Assembly (NCBI GenBank): GCA_958510825.1 | Contig: OY294049.1 | Span: forward strand, 23,016,945-23,080,944 | Origin: Brachypterus glaber | Lineage: Eukaryota; Arthropoda; Insecta; Coleoptera; Kateretidae | Length of the DNA: 64,000 nucleotides | Direction of reading: 5' to 3' | Part shown: piece after piece, positions 12,832-28,100 of the stretch | Position numbering within the stretch: position 1 is the stretch's first letter | Layout: the number at the start of each line of letters is the position of its first letter | The notes under the pieces: generated by a model | The model's database searches: none | Seen by the model: only the letters and a program-made list of their open reading frames with translations | What the model was told of the DNA's origin: nothing | Program-made: the position numbers and the translations under genes

Positions 12832-15800
12832 TTGACGGGAAAACCCCATTACAAAAAAAAAAATTACATATGAAAATAATACATGCCAACTTAAAATAGA
12901 TAACAAATTTCTAAAATATACTTAAACAAAAATAATATAAAAATGTAATAAATACAAACAAATATCATATATTAAACTCAACCATTGAGAGCGGTGTTTA
13001 CCTACTTCCTTGTAACACCCAATATAGGTTCCAGCCCTGTGCAGGCCATCCCTGATCTGAGTCTTGCAAGTTTATCTGCCTTCTCGTTTCCGAGAATTCC
13101 ACTATGACCCGGTACCCATACCAGTTTAACGTTTTTGGTCCTTGCTAACTCTTCTAAGGCTTCTGCACACTTCCTGACTAGGAGTGACCTAGTGCTGTGA
13201 TTGCACAATGCCTTTAGAGCAGCTTGACTGTCCGAGCAGATGTATACATCGTGCCTCCGGTGCTGCCTTATTTCCCTGCAATTTTCCGCTTCCTGTATGG
13301 CATAGACCTCAGCTTGGAAGGCAGTGGAAAAGCAGCCAAGTGGAAAACTCTTTTGCAAGTCCAGCCATGAAGAGTCCTACCCAGAGCTGTGGATGCCTTC
13401 TATACTCGAGCCGTCTGTATAGCACACCAAAGCAATTGGCTCAAATTGTATTTCTTTTTTCCCCATTCCTCCTTTGACGGAATCCTGAGAGAGAAAATTC
13501 TATCGAACTTTAATCGGTCCTCTGCCTCAATCACTCTGATACTACCAATTGGGATGTCCCTTTCGGAAATATCAGCGATTTTGCCGTGACCGTAGTTCGC
13601 CATCCCGCCCATCCAACTACCAGAGTCCCTAAGTCTGAGAAAGCTAGCCATTGCCTTCTTCTGGATCCAGATGGAGAGTGACGGCAGTCCCAGTAGGACC
13701 TCTAGAGCAGCTTGGGGTGTTGTCCTTATTACTCCGGTGATTCCAAGACAGTCTTTGGATTTTTCCCATGTAACCTTACACAAACATTTGTATAATGAAT
13801 TCAGGAATTCCAAGGAATCTCAGTGAATTTCTATAGGAATTTTTGGGTCCTGTACAATAAAAAAGTAAAATTGGAAGGTAAGGAAACTGAATTCAGTTGT
13901 GCAGCCAGTAATGAAAAGGAGGGTAAAACATTAATTTTTTTTAATTATTTTTTATTATTCCTTAAATTTAAAATATGTTAAAAACACAAAAATAATATTT
14001 ATTTTTAAAATTAATCCAATATATTTTTTAGCTCATCCAAATGAAAATGAGGCAAAAAGTGTAGATGCCAGACAAGAATTAGATTTACGAATAGGTTGTG
14101 CCTTTACTAGATTCCAAACAAAATTTTTTCAAGGGAGGTATGGTGACTTGGATGCATCTCTAATTTCTTATGGACCCTGCCAGACACCAACTTTGGGCTT
14201 TTGTGTTCAGCGACATGACGAAATTCAAACTTTTAAACCTGAAGCTTTTTGGACACTTCAAGCAACTATATTAACAAAAGATGGGCAAGATGTGTCACTG
14301 GAGTGGAACAGAGTACGGGTTTTTGATAAAGATATTGCTTCAATGTTTCTTTCAGTGATCAAGGATCAAAAACAAGCCAAGTATGTCAGATCTATAATTT
14401 TTATTTGAATTTATTTTAATGTTCTAAAATATTTTTGCAGGGTTATAAGTGTAACCAAAAAGGAAAAATCTAAACCAAGACCAGTTGCCTTAAATACAGT
14501 TGAATTAATGAGAGTTGCTAGTTCAGGGTTGGGCATGGGACCACATTATGCTATGCAAATTGCTGAAAGATTATATACTCAAGGGTATATAAGTTATCCA
14601 CGTACTGAAACGACAAGATATCCTGAAAACTTTGATTTAATGTAGGTAACATAACTCTAGAAACATGTTTTTTGGTTATAAAATATGAAAGTTTCTATAA
14701 TGCGAGATTATATTAGCTCCGCCTAACTTGGCTCCGCCCTTCCATTCGATTTACGCATTGTAACTCGTAGTTCTAGTCTTTTTGGTTTCTTTAAGAGAAT
14801 GGGCCTATGCAGAGGCCTAGCTCATTTGTCTAAAAAGGTTTTAGTTTGAATGGAGATGAGGGGATATTAAAACTAGGGCTTAAGTTGGAAATATCTCCAA
14901 TATCTAGGTTTTATTATAAGCCCCTTGGCATGAGCAAAATTGCATAGTAAGTCATAATATATTATAAGTCATATATATTATATATTAATGGTATTGAGCG
15001 AGGTATTGAGTTAGTCAGTCAGTATAGTTTGTTTCCAGGTGTGTTTGGTATATTTAGGTCCAAAAAAATGCCCTATACTAATCTAGAAATGTCCATACTA
15101 CATTCCTACAACATGTAAAATATTGTGGATTGGTTGCTTTTTGCATACCAGGGTCCAGTTAAGGGATTAAAAGATTAACTTTATGTTTTTTCCCCAAACA
15201 AATCGATGTTATTGGCTGGATTAAACTATATATTATAAAACGAAAACACAATTTAATTTTACGCATCAGCGCAAATAGGGAATGAGTGCATTATGTAATA
15301 TTTTATTTACATCTCTAATTTAAGACAGTTCCGTTCCATCAAGTTTCATAAACATAAAAATAGATTAAATGACGAGCTACTAAAACAGTTGAAAAACATG
15401 TTAAACAAAATTCCTGTCCTCGGTTTTTATCCATGTGGAAAAGTGTTGATTGTTCTAAACAAAAATTTTAGTGAAAATTTTACGATTGGATAAAAAAGAC
15501 TGTGAAATAGTTTTTACATAAATCCATTTATATTTGTAGATGAATCACAGATACCGACGTCAAAAGAAAGTGAATCCGGTACTTCATAATCTAATTTGAA
15601 GATGAAGATATTATACGCAGACTTTTAATTTTGTCTGACCCATACATTTAAGTAAACACAAAAAAAAACAGTCGAATTAGATGTTTAATAATTAAATTAA
15701 AAAAAAAACGCTTTAAATATATATTTTTTTCTTTATCCATATGACTCCCTCTGGCGACGCTACTGATTGTAAAAAAATTATTTTATTTATTTTATAACGT

Positions 15801-18800
15801 AACTAAATTAATTTAAAGAAAAATTAAGTCGAAATACCTAATAATATAAATTTGTTGTCTAAAAAATAGGCTACTCTTGGATTTGTTACGTAATAACGCC
15901 ACTGTAATTATTTTTTTATATTTACTTAAGTAATCTCTTCATTAAATATTTGGAAAAATTCTGTGAAATTTTCATAAAAAAATATTAAGTAACAAAAAAG
16001 TTATAAGGCCGTGACCACTTTTCGGTCCGAAAATTCCACAGGGGCACAGTGGAATTTTCGGACTTTTTGAGAGCAATGGGGCGGAACCGACAATAATTTA
16101 AGCCTTGTATCAAAATTTATGATTCATACGTAAAATACGTAATTATTTTTAGGGGTGTGTTAAAACAACAATCGAATAACTCTGAGTGGGGTGAAGAAGT
16201 TCGAGAAATAATATCGCAGGGAGTAAACAGACCAAAATCAGGACATGATGCAGGTAAAATAATAAATATGTTTGGGCGCGAAATATGTAACCCATAATAT
16301 TTTACTTTCCCCAAGTCTTGCGTTGGTAAAAAAAGTCGAAAAAATTATTTTATAGCTTTTTTTTACGTTTCTGGACGTTTTATATCCAAAAAATATGATT
16401 TCTGTCAAAAAACAACGGTCTGTCGGTCTATGTGCGGGAAATTTGTGACCACGATAACTCAAGAACGCTTCGGGCTAAATACTTCAAATTTGGACCACAG
16501 CTTGATTATCCAAAATTATAGGCTGGGATTGTTTTTGATAAAAATCGGGTTGGGTTAAAATGGGGTAAAAACAATTTTTTTCTTTCAAAAACATATTTTT
16601 TTCAATTTATTTTTCGTTTTGCGTAAACAGAAACCGTTTTTGAAAAAAAAAAATTGTATTGAAAAACTTTTTGATTTAAATGAACCTATAATAGGGGAAA
16701 GTATTATTTTGTTGGCAGCAGTATTTTTTTATTCTTTACTATAAATATACAATAAACAAATTTTGTTGCTTAATTTTTAGGTGACCATCCTCCCATAACT
16801 CCAATGAAATCAGCAACTAGACATGAATTGGATGGAGATGCCTGGAAACTGTATGACTATATAACTAGACATTTTATTGGTACCTTAGCAAAAGATTGTA
16901 AATATTTATCCACCACTGCCACAATTATGATCAATGATGAAGTTTTTACTGTAACTGGTAAAACTTTAATTGATCCTGGTTTTACAACTGTAATGCATTG
17001 GCATGTAAGTACAGTATATTCTATAATATAATATTTTCTATAATATATATGGAATAGACAATATTCCGCCGGCAGGCGAGTATGACGGTCTCGCGAGCGC
17101 GGAATGACTATTGTAGACTATACTTTTTCTTCGACTGCAAATATGAAACACTGTATGGCTTTAAACTGCGGAGAAGGTTAAAAACAATGTTTTTTGTGAC
17201 TAGACATTGTAAATGCAACAAAACACATATTTTTAAATAAAGCAATTAAGGTTATTTAAGAATTTTATCAATTCAGTACTTAAAAAAATATTTTTATTTA
17301 ATTTTAGCACATATTTACAAATTATAATGCAAAAATTGAAGGTTATGTCAGATTGTTGTGACAGATATCAGGTTTAAATATTTCATAATAGATGGAGCAG
17401 TTTTAATTTTTTAAACTAAATTCGTAAAAAACTGTCAAATATTAAAAAAAACTAATAAACTTTAAGTAATTTTAACGCAAAACTTTAAATTGCATTAAAT
17501 TATTCAATATTTCATGGTAAAATATATATATATTTTTGCTAATTTTGGTACAGTTTTCTTTACTTTTATAAACAAGAGATGACACTACATGTGCTCGTTC
17601 TAACACTTGATACAGAATATTCATACCGTATCTAGAGCTAGAATGGATTCATTCTGTGTTTGAAAAGTGTGTGTATTTGCTTACATTCTAAAGCAGTCGT
17701 AGAAAAAATCATTTCCGTTCATTTCCACACAGTTTAACTGTGACAGTTATCAACAAAAAACACAGGTCAACAAAAAAATAAATTATTTCGAACAGGGTTT
17801 TAATTTACTGATATATCCCTTCCTGTAGATTTTGGGGTTTCGAGAAAAATTACCTCAAAAACGCGAAAAATTGCAATTTTTTATGATTTTAACAATGTTT
17901 TTGTAGAAAATCAAACTTTTGGTGTTTACGCGTTTGCTTTTGGGAAAGGAAAGTTTTATATTAAATTTGGCAATAAATGTAGGCCTTTTATGAAATTTTG
18001 GGCTAGGAGTTCCAATTTCGTAGCAGGATTTCTTTATGCTATAGGTTTTCAAGAAAAATAAGTAGCCAAAGTCTTGAATGCACCCTAAATTAATCTCACA
18101 GTCAGTTTTGAATTCTTCGGTAACTAAAAAGAATGTAAAATAGAGGAATATATAACATAGAGGTATATATAACATATATGTACATGAACATATACATACA
18201 TATGTATTGCATTGTAGTGTCAAAATTGCGAAAAATTATAATTTTTTGTGTTTTTGATCTCATGTTCCTTGAAAATCTGACGGGATGGAAAAATTCTGCA
18301 TTCAGATTCTGATTTAGCTGCAATACATTATAACCCTGTTAAAAGCGATTTATGGTTTTGTGAATCTGTCAAATTTATGGATTCTCTATTAGACCCACGT
18401 TGGGCGCCAATGTTGTAACTTAATTTTGTAAATCAAACGGCTTTTTAGGCTTTTGGTAAAAACGAAATAGTACCTGATCTCGCTGAAAACACAACTGTTC
18501 CTATAAAAAGTATGAGAATAACTGAAAACCAAACCTCACCACCAGACTATCTGACAGAAGCGGAATTGATTACCTTAATGGAGAAACACGGAATCGGTAC
18601 TGATGCCTCTATTCCTGTCCATATTAATAATATTTCGCAGAGAAATTACGTCACAGTTACAGCTGGTAGAAAGTTGAAACCCACAACTTTAGGGATTGTG
18701 TTAGTGCATGGATACCAAAAGGTAAAAAAATATTATCTATTAATGGAACCGTTGACTATTTTGGTCTTTTAGTATCAAAATATGAAATTTGAGAGTCTTA

Positions 18801-20328
18801 AGACTCAAATAAATTAATACATTTTTGCTTTCGAGCGACCTAAGGTGCGAAAACTGGGTTTTCAATGTACGTCCGTCCAGAGTCCTACAGGCCATACCTT
18901 TTGACAGATTAGAACCTAGTTTTAACACGTTCGCTGCGTTTCGGGGCATGTTTGTCCCGAACAGTCCCTGTTCATAGTGCGGCTACACTTTCTTAATAGA
19001 ATAATAATAATAGTTTAATAAACTGCCATTCTTGCTTTTGCCTTAAAAAATGCGTTTGGTACAATATATACCCCGAAACGCAGTCTGTGCAAAGTACGTT
19101 CGGGACAAATATGCCCCGAAACCTAGTCTGAGCTGGGAACCAAAAAGTGGCTAACGCAGCGAGCGTGTTAAACTTGAGGTACTTAGAGCTCAGGTTTTTT
19201 TTTAGTTTTACTCTACTTTCCCAAATAAGGGCAGATAAACAAAATTAAAAACAACGATTCTTTTGAATAATTACTAACATAATATGTCATAAGGGAACGT
19301 TCAAGTATTACGTAACGCAAAATTAGGCCATTTTTGACGCGGCGTAACGTTTTCGCTAGGTTCACATTTTTTGAGTTAATACCATGAATGGGATTAATAT
19401 CTAGCCCTTTAAATGTGATTAGTAGACAACGGTACCCAGGTAGCAAAGGATGTTATATTACAAGAAATTAACATCACTTTTGGGTGTATTTTTAAACTAA
19501 ATCATAACATCACATAATATTGAAAAGTAACATGTATTTAACATCACATTTGCAACGTAACACGTGTGACGTGACAAACATGTTTTTTATTAACAAATAT
19601 TTAGCAACGCTGTGAATATATCGCATGTCACATATTAACGTGGCTTTTACGTAAATGTCATGTTATTTTGCTTCTCACCGACGTTCGAAGCAAAAAAATC
19701 GATATAAGATGATGTTGATAGAGTAAATTATTATAAGGAAATTGTATACACATTATACGATTTCCAATGGATAGGGGGCTCTGCCGGGCTTCTCAAGACC
19801 ACGGACACGGATTAAAGGAATATATTCTCCGCTTAATCTGCAATTTCGTATTTAGAATCTATCTGTTTCAATCTGTGATTGTTTCAATTACTGATTGATT
19901 TTAAATCCGATTTTTTATAGGGTTATAGCGTTTTTAATGGTTTTAATTTAGAAAAAGGTAATATCCTAGGATATTATTTAAATATTAAAGTAACAGTAAC
20001 GGCATCCATAAGATATTAGATATAACAGGAATGTGGATTTATGATGTCACAAACACGTTATTTTCGGGATGTCATTGTGTGATGTTATTAGGGGCGGACT
20101 TAGGACATCCCCACCATGCTACATTCTTGTTAAATGAGACTACAATCTTAACATCACATGTCACATATTAACGTGGCTTTCACGTGAATGTCATGTTATT
20201 TTGCTACCTGGGTACATAATCCATTGGATTGGATTAAATCCAATCCAAGGTGTTTTTCTATTTCCCTCTTATTCTTCTTCTTTCCAATTTTTGGCTTACT
20301 TTTTTTAAACTTTAATTTTCTACAAACG

Positions 20329-20370
<42 letters not shown>

Positions 20371-22160
20371 TTATTTGTTTTTTTTTAATGGTTCTGTTTA
20401 TGCTTTTTAAATATTTGTTTACTTCTACTGCTAATAAGCGATTCGGGTTAGCAAGCAAGGTCTCTATCTTTGATGGTGATGTTAAGCTGTTAGTGAGGGA
20501 TGAGTAGAGTGATTTGGATAATTGCCTGGTTAGGGGACATCCTAGGAGCAAGTGATTTATGGTTTCTTCAGCCGCATTCACAGTTTGAGGAATTTTTTAT
20601 TTTGATTTTGTGAAGATGAGCATTACCCAAGTAGCAAGGGATGTTATATTACAAGAAATTAACATCACTTTTGGGTGTATTTTTAAACTAAATCATAACA
20701 TCACATAATATTGAAAAATAACATGTATTTAACATCACATACAACTTAACACGTGAGACGTGACAACCATGTTATTTAATAACAAATATTTAGCAACGCT
20801 GTGAATATATCGCATGTCATATATTAACGTGGCTTTCACGTGAATGTCATGTTATTTTGCTTCTCACCGACGTTTGAAGCAAAAAAATCGATATAAGATG
20901 ATGTTGATAGAGTAAATTATTATAAGGAAATTGTATACACATTATACGATTTCCAATGGATAGGGGGCTCTGCGGGGCTTCCCAAGACCATGGACACGGA
21001 TTAAAGGAATATATTCTGCAATTTCGTTTTAGAATCTAACTGTTTCACTCTGTGATTGTTTCAATTACTGATTGATTTTAAATCCGATTTTTTTTATAGG
21101 GTTATAGCGTTAAAAAAGGTTTTATTTAGAAAAAGCTAATATCCTAGGATATTATTTAAATATTAAAGTACTAGTAACGGCATCCATAAGATATTGAATA
21201 TAACAGCGCAGGAATGTGGATTTATGATGTCACAAACACGTTATTTTTGGGATGTCATTGTGTGATGTTATTAGGGGCGGACTTAGGACATCCCCACCAT
21301 GCTACATTCTTGTTAAATGAGACTACAATCTTAACATCACATGTCACATATTAACGTGGCTTTCACGTGAATGTCATGTTATTTTGCTACCTGGGTAGTG
21401 CGGCAGTGACTGATACGCATTCTACAACCGTACATAAATCATCGGAATTGTGTTCACTAAGCTTAGGAGAGACTCGGCTGAATGGCGCTTCTGTCGTTTT
21501 TAAAAGTTTCAAACCTGAACCTAGGTTGCGTAGTCGAAAATTAAAAAAAGCATTATTTTGAGTTGTGCCGTGTTTGCAGATTCAAGTAATAAGACCTTTA
21601 AAAAAGACGTTAAAAATGAGACAACTCAAAATAATTCAATTATTTGTACGAATAAAAATGACACAAATCAAAATAATTCATTTATTTATACAAATAAAAA
21701 TCATCAAAACGGCCGTAACTCAAAAGGAGCGTTTTTAAGGGTTGTTAAGGGGATTAAACCAAGAATTCAAGTAGTTTTATGACCTCCACACTGTAACAGT
21801 ACATAACAGTTATGTGTCTGTTTCATCTATTGGATCGATTTAAAAATCTGTAGCCATACACGAACTAGTTTTTTGCGATTTCTGAAAATCTAACTTTTTC
21901 GAGTTGTGTCACTTTTGAAGCAAGGGTGCGATATGCGAATTAAAATTTAATTACTAAATAAACTGATTATAAAAATATATTTTTAGAATCAGTTTGTTAT
22001 AACAACACAATAGTTAAAATCTTATAACTTAGGAGTCGTCCATAAAATACGTCACACTTTTTTGAGTGATTTTAGACCTACTCACCCATGTCACATATTG
22101 TCACAAAGTCTTGACCCCCTCCCCCTATGTGACATCACACTCTAATGTTACTAAAAAAAA

Positions 22161-22199
<39 letters not shown>

Positions 22200-25100
22200 A
22201 AAAAGGCAGAGTAAAGCAAAAGAAAGTTATACAAAAAATATATAAATATATATAAACTTAAAAGAAAAAAATATTTTAAGTTGAACAAAAGAAAGCAAAT
22301 ATTCATCTAAAGCAAATTAATTAATACAAAACTCTCTTTACCTTTGTTCCATAATATGGAATATTATGTTAAAAATATTTGTCCAATCACTAGACTCCTA
22401 GGAATTTAAGACTCAGTCTGTATGATAAAGAAGGCATTCAAAAAAAAAAAATAAGAAAATGTCTCAAGTCTGTTCTAGTAGCAAAATTTGCGACTATTTA
22501 ATAGTACATAACTCGGTAAATACAACTCTCACAATCGAAAAAGTTAAGCTATGAACAAATAGAGAGAGCATTAAAGTTTTGTTTGTAGAATATAGCCAAT
22601 TCGCTTAATGGCTAGTATGCAATATGTTTTGAAAAATTTCAGATTGACGCTCAACTTGTCCTACCAACCATGAGATCTGCAGTGGAAGAACAGCTGAACC
22701 TGATAGCTGCAGGGAAAGCGGATTTTAATTCTGTTCTAAGACATACAGTTGAAATATTTAAGCTAAAATTTCAGTATTTTGTAAACCATATCGACGGCAT
22801 GGATCAGCTTTTCGAAGTTTCGTTTTCTTCTTTAAGTGAAACTGGAAGAGCATTTTCCAGATGTGGAAAATGCAGAAGATATTTGAAGTACATACAAATG
22901 AAACCAGCGAGATTGCACTGTTCTCAGTGTGATGAAACCTTCAGTGTGCCTCAAAATGGAACTATAAAGCTTTATAGAGAGTTAAAATGTCCTCTGGATG
23001 ACTTTGAATTGCTAACCTGGACAATGGGAAATAAAGGCAAGAGTTTTGTCTTTTGTCCTTATTGTTATAACAACCCTCCTTTCAAGTAAGTCTCTAATAC
23101 AATCGGGGTCGATTCCAGTGCGGTTTATGCTTTAGGGGGGGGGGATAACATCGATTTAGGAATAACGGAGATTTCCTCGTATCTGCCTTATTTTTGGGCC
23201 GATTTAATTAAAACTTAGGTAACGCCTTTTCCAGATCTTATAAACTTATATATAAACTTTATTCAAACTAGGATCGAAAGATTTTTACAATGTTTGAATA
23301 AAGTTTGTACAACTTTCCGACCGCCGTTTTAAACGAATCAAACGGTTTAACTTAACCTGCCATCTTAACCATGAAAAGAGCATCTCAGCTGCTATTACAA
23401 CTGAGCTGAGCAGCTCAGCTCAGCCTAAGCTGTTGTTTTCATGGTAATTACCATTAACAAAACCCATTTTAAAGATTCGGCCGAAACCAAAAATAAAAAA
23501 AAAACTATTTTTTTAAATAAAAGCATATATTTCTAAATAAAAACAATCAAACAAAAAAAAACTAGGTATTATTAAAAAAAAATATTTTATTCCAAATCAA
23601 ACTGTTTAATTTCGATGTAAATTAACTTAGGGTCAAGATAATGGCGTAGTTGCCTGGCTTGCAGCCTCCCCACCCTTACTACTACTAGTACTAACTTATG
23701 GTCACTCCATTGGTTGTTGCTTTGTCTAGTTGGTGGGTTAGTGTGTTTTGGTGGTTGATCGGTTTGGACTTTTCAGACGAAAACTTCCAGAAACCCAAAG
23801 GGCTAACCACCAAAACACTAGACAAATTAACAACTGATTGAGTGACCCTAAATTAAATTAAATTACATTCTCTACTACGCATGCACAGCTCCGTGTCATT
23901 AAACGCTCTTACTACAACAGGCAACCATATTGGATTTTATTTGAAAGGTAAAGCTCGGTAATGCTCGGCAAATTCCGTAAATTTGCACAAAGTTTATGCA
24001 AAATTGAATCAATCTCCCTTTTAAACAGTTTGTACAAAATGCATTCAAATCCGGCGGACGTAACCTTGCACAAAATTCGTTTAAATTCGTCGAATCCAAA
24101 CGTGTTTGATAAATGTTTGATACAAACAATGTTATTAGGCAGCCATTCCATAGAATTTTAAACCAAAGGGCAAAATTTAAAATTGTTTATATGCCATACT
24201 TTTATTATGAAATATAAATGTTGAGGTCTAAATTTTACATATCTAATTTAAAATTAATCTATTTTTCATTAATATCCCAATAAAATTATATTTTACACAG
24301 CATAAACGCACCCTAACAAAATTAATCAAAAAATTTATCCAATCAAAACACTTTTTTACGAAATTAAGTTACAGTTCGTTTCAAACTGGCCAAACAATAA
24401 ATTTCAGTTATAATTCATGTGTTGTATTTAAGTAGTGTTGTATTTTACTGTTGAATTTAGAGTTTTTTTATTCAAATTTTAGTTGTTGTTTTTGTTTATT
24501 TGAGATAAATTAGAAAATAAAAGATTAAAATTTTGGTGGAAATTTTGTAACGTATGTTATCACACATTTAATTTTATAATATATTGTATATTAAACTACC
24601 CTATTGATAATGACGGGTCTGGACGTATAAATGGTGCACAAACCGGACTTTAGCGGGTGAATTGAATCCGCTCAAGTCCGGTTTGTGCACCATTTATACC
24701 CGCGCAGACCCGTCATTTTCAACAGGGTAAACATAAAATAAAATTTATAAATATATATCTAGTACCAATGCCAACTATACTATAATAAAATTTGAATTTA
24801 ATCCTTAATAAATTTGCTAATATTCGGGCGAAACATAAAATAGATTTATTCCACTTCCATTTTTTGTAGCGTCCGTCATCAAAAAATCTTGTAAACCCTA
24901 AATGTTAGATAATTATTGTATTTATTATTTTATTTTAGCTCATCTCCACTTTCTATTTTTCATACCAGCTTTAATATCAGTTTTAGTTTTTAGGACTTTT
25001 TTTTAAATATTTGATAGAATATTGTACAAATGGTAGCGTCCATCATCATGAAATGGCTGTAGGGCTAATTTAAGATGATCTAAATTCTTCTTGAATCATA

Positions 25101-28100
25101 CTATTCTTATTTTTTTATAGGAATATGAAGAAAGCTATGGGATGCAATCAGTGCACCCATCCAACATGCCAATACAGTTTGAATACAAATGGAGTTTGTG
25201 CGTGCGCACAATGCGAGTATGGGGTTCTTGTTTTGGATCCGTCTTCTGGGCCTAAGTGGAAAATAGGTTGTAATAGGTAAATATGATTTGTTGTATTAAA
25301 TTTCTATTTTTAGTTTTTTTAGCATTTTTACTTTCTCTTAAACTATTGTATTTTTTTTGCCTAAATCATCCTAATTTTTCCTGATACGTCGAGAAAAATC
25401 AAAACAAGCAAAAAAAATGATGTCCTTTTGTCAGTCTGTCTGTCTGTCTGTCCGTCTGTCTGTATCCACGATATCTTAAGAACGCTTTAAGCTAGAGACT
25501 TTTTGGTGTGCAGTTGTATTTTTATATTATCTTGGACAAGTTCTTATTGGAGCAAAATCGGTTGAGGGGAAGGAAGGTAAAATTTTTGTTTTGGCCTTAA
25601 CTTTGTTAATAATAATAATAATATATATTGCATAGAAAGGACTTATATAATATATACAATGGTAATCATTTGAAAATAAATATGCTAAAAACACAGAAAT
25701 GTAATAAAACATTGGAGCGTGCCTTTAAAATATTTTCTAAATCTAAAAATCAACATTTTCAAAATTTATAAGAATACGATTAAGAGGTAAGAGGTAAGTA
25801 TATAATATATAATTGATATAATTGATAAAAAGGTATAGAGGTAAGTATTGATAATTTTCCATACAATGCTACAAAAAAACACCTTACAACAAAAATATAC
25901 AAACAACTAAGTAAATAACTATATAAATACATAAATAATTAAATAAATAACATTGACACAATTACATAAACTTTATAATTAAAAAAATTATTTAAAAATT
26001 TATAATTCACAATAGGACAAAAGTTTAACCCTTTTCGTATTACAAATTTATTTTTTTTATTGATCCTGCTTTGTGTTGTTACTTTTCGTACTCCCGGCCT
26101 GTTATCGTTTTTACTATGCGCGCTTTACTGTGCAGCGAAAAAATTCAGATATCTGGCATCAGAGCATTTTTTAAGGAAATGTACTGAGAGTGCCAAAAAC
26201 TAAATATGTCGTGAATTATTTACTATAGAAAAACTTTGCTTTTGGGAACAAATAGCTAATATAATAACCCAGGTAGCAAGGGATGTTATATTACAAGAAA
26301 TTGACATCACCTTTGGGTGTATTTTTAAACTAAATCATAACATCACATAATATTGAAAATTAACATGTATTTAACATAACATTTGCAACGTAACACGTGT
26401 GACGTGACAACCATGTTATTTAATAACAAATATTTAGCAACGCTGTGAATATATGGCATGTCACATATTAACGTGGCTTTCACGTGAATGTCATGTTATT
26501 TTGCTTCTCACCGACGTTCGAAGCAAAAAAATCGATATAAGATGATGTTGATAGAGTAAATTATTATAAGGAAATTGTATACACATTATACGATTTCCAA
26601 TGGATAGGGGGCTCTGCCGGGCGTCTCAAGACCACGGACACGGATTAAAGGAATATATTCTCCGCTTAATCTGCAATTTCGTATTTAGAATCTTTTTCAA
26701 TCTGTGATTGTTTCAATTACTGATTGATTTTAAATCCGATTTTTTTATAACGTTTTTAATGGTTTTAATTTAGAAAAAGCTAATGTCCTAAAATATTATT
26801 TAAATATTAAATACCAGTAAAGGGCATCCATAAGATATTAGATATAACAGGAATGTGGATTTATGATGTCACAAACACGTTATTTTCGGGATGTCATTGT
26901 GTGATGTTATTAGGGGCGGACTTAGGACATCCCCACCATGCTACATTCTTGTTAAATGAGACTACAATCTTAACATCACATGTCACATATTAACGTGACT
27001 TTCACGTGAATTTCATGTTATTTTGCTACCATTCCAAATATGAAGAGATTATCTTTATTTTTTTAAAAGTTATAGCAAATAAATGTGGACCCCTAATACC
27101 CAGAACTACTACAAAACTATCAAAATAAAAAGATTTAAAAATATATTGCTTCTTTACTTATTTTCTACCACTGTACTTAAAATCATTCATGAATTTTTTT
27201 CCATGACGGGTTGGTTGGGGGCCCAAAATGAATTATTTACAGTGATATCTATAGAAAATAAAATAACATGATTAATCGAGGGGTAAACCTCAGAGGAATT
27301 CAGGTGTACAAATTGGAGGAAATCTGGAGGAAATCTTTGAAGGTTATGAGGAAATCTTTGAAGATTTTCTCCTAAAGGTGTACAAAATTTTGTCAGCGGT
27401 TTACCCCTCGTGATTAATTATATTAATCAACGATAATTTTTTTTTATAAGAAATTACTCTCGCTCAGTCGAGACGGATTTTTTTAGTGTTGTATTGTTTT
27501 GTTAAATTATTTTGTTAACAGCAGTGGGTCTTTCGTTCACAAAAAATATCTTCGCGACCGAAACTTCGCGACCGAAAGATCGCAAACCAAAACTTCGCAA
27601 AACCAAAACTTCGCCTGGCCATTACATCGCATATACCAAAATTACGCATACTCATAACATCGTGTATCAAAAATTTCGCATGGTACAAAACTTTGCAAAA
27701 CTAGACACATACAACAATATTGCATATTATTGTTTTTTATTAATAAATAAAATAACAACCACATTTTTAATATTTCAAATATTTATTTGATTTTGCAACA
27801 CAATACATATTATAATAGTCGAAAAAAAAGGACCTACCCAAAAATGTACCCTGTATAATAATGAAATTAATTCAATCTAACGAACTAACTAAACTTAATA
27901 AAGTTGGTTAAATACAAAAAAAACGAAAACAAATTGTGGCATATGCGCCTTCAATAAGTCAATTTATTATTTGTATTATAATATTATATTATATATTATT
28001 ATTATTATTATTATATATTATTATAATATGCGTGGCGATGTTATACGAAGAAAAAAAAATAAAAATCGTTCTAAACGTTTACAGGAAATCGTCTTGACAT

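Noticed and set aside
17855..18223. 122-codon frame on - near a retrotransposon primer site
   Set aside because: Considered as gag or polymerase remnant, but no motif of either could be recognised.
20188..20388. 66-codon frame ending in alternating Ile-Tyr
   Set aside because: Translation of a (TA)n microsatellite at the MITE copy A boundary.
27512..27790. 92-codon frame on +
   Set aside because: Created by the repeated CCAAAACTTCGC units of the fold-back element.
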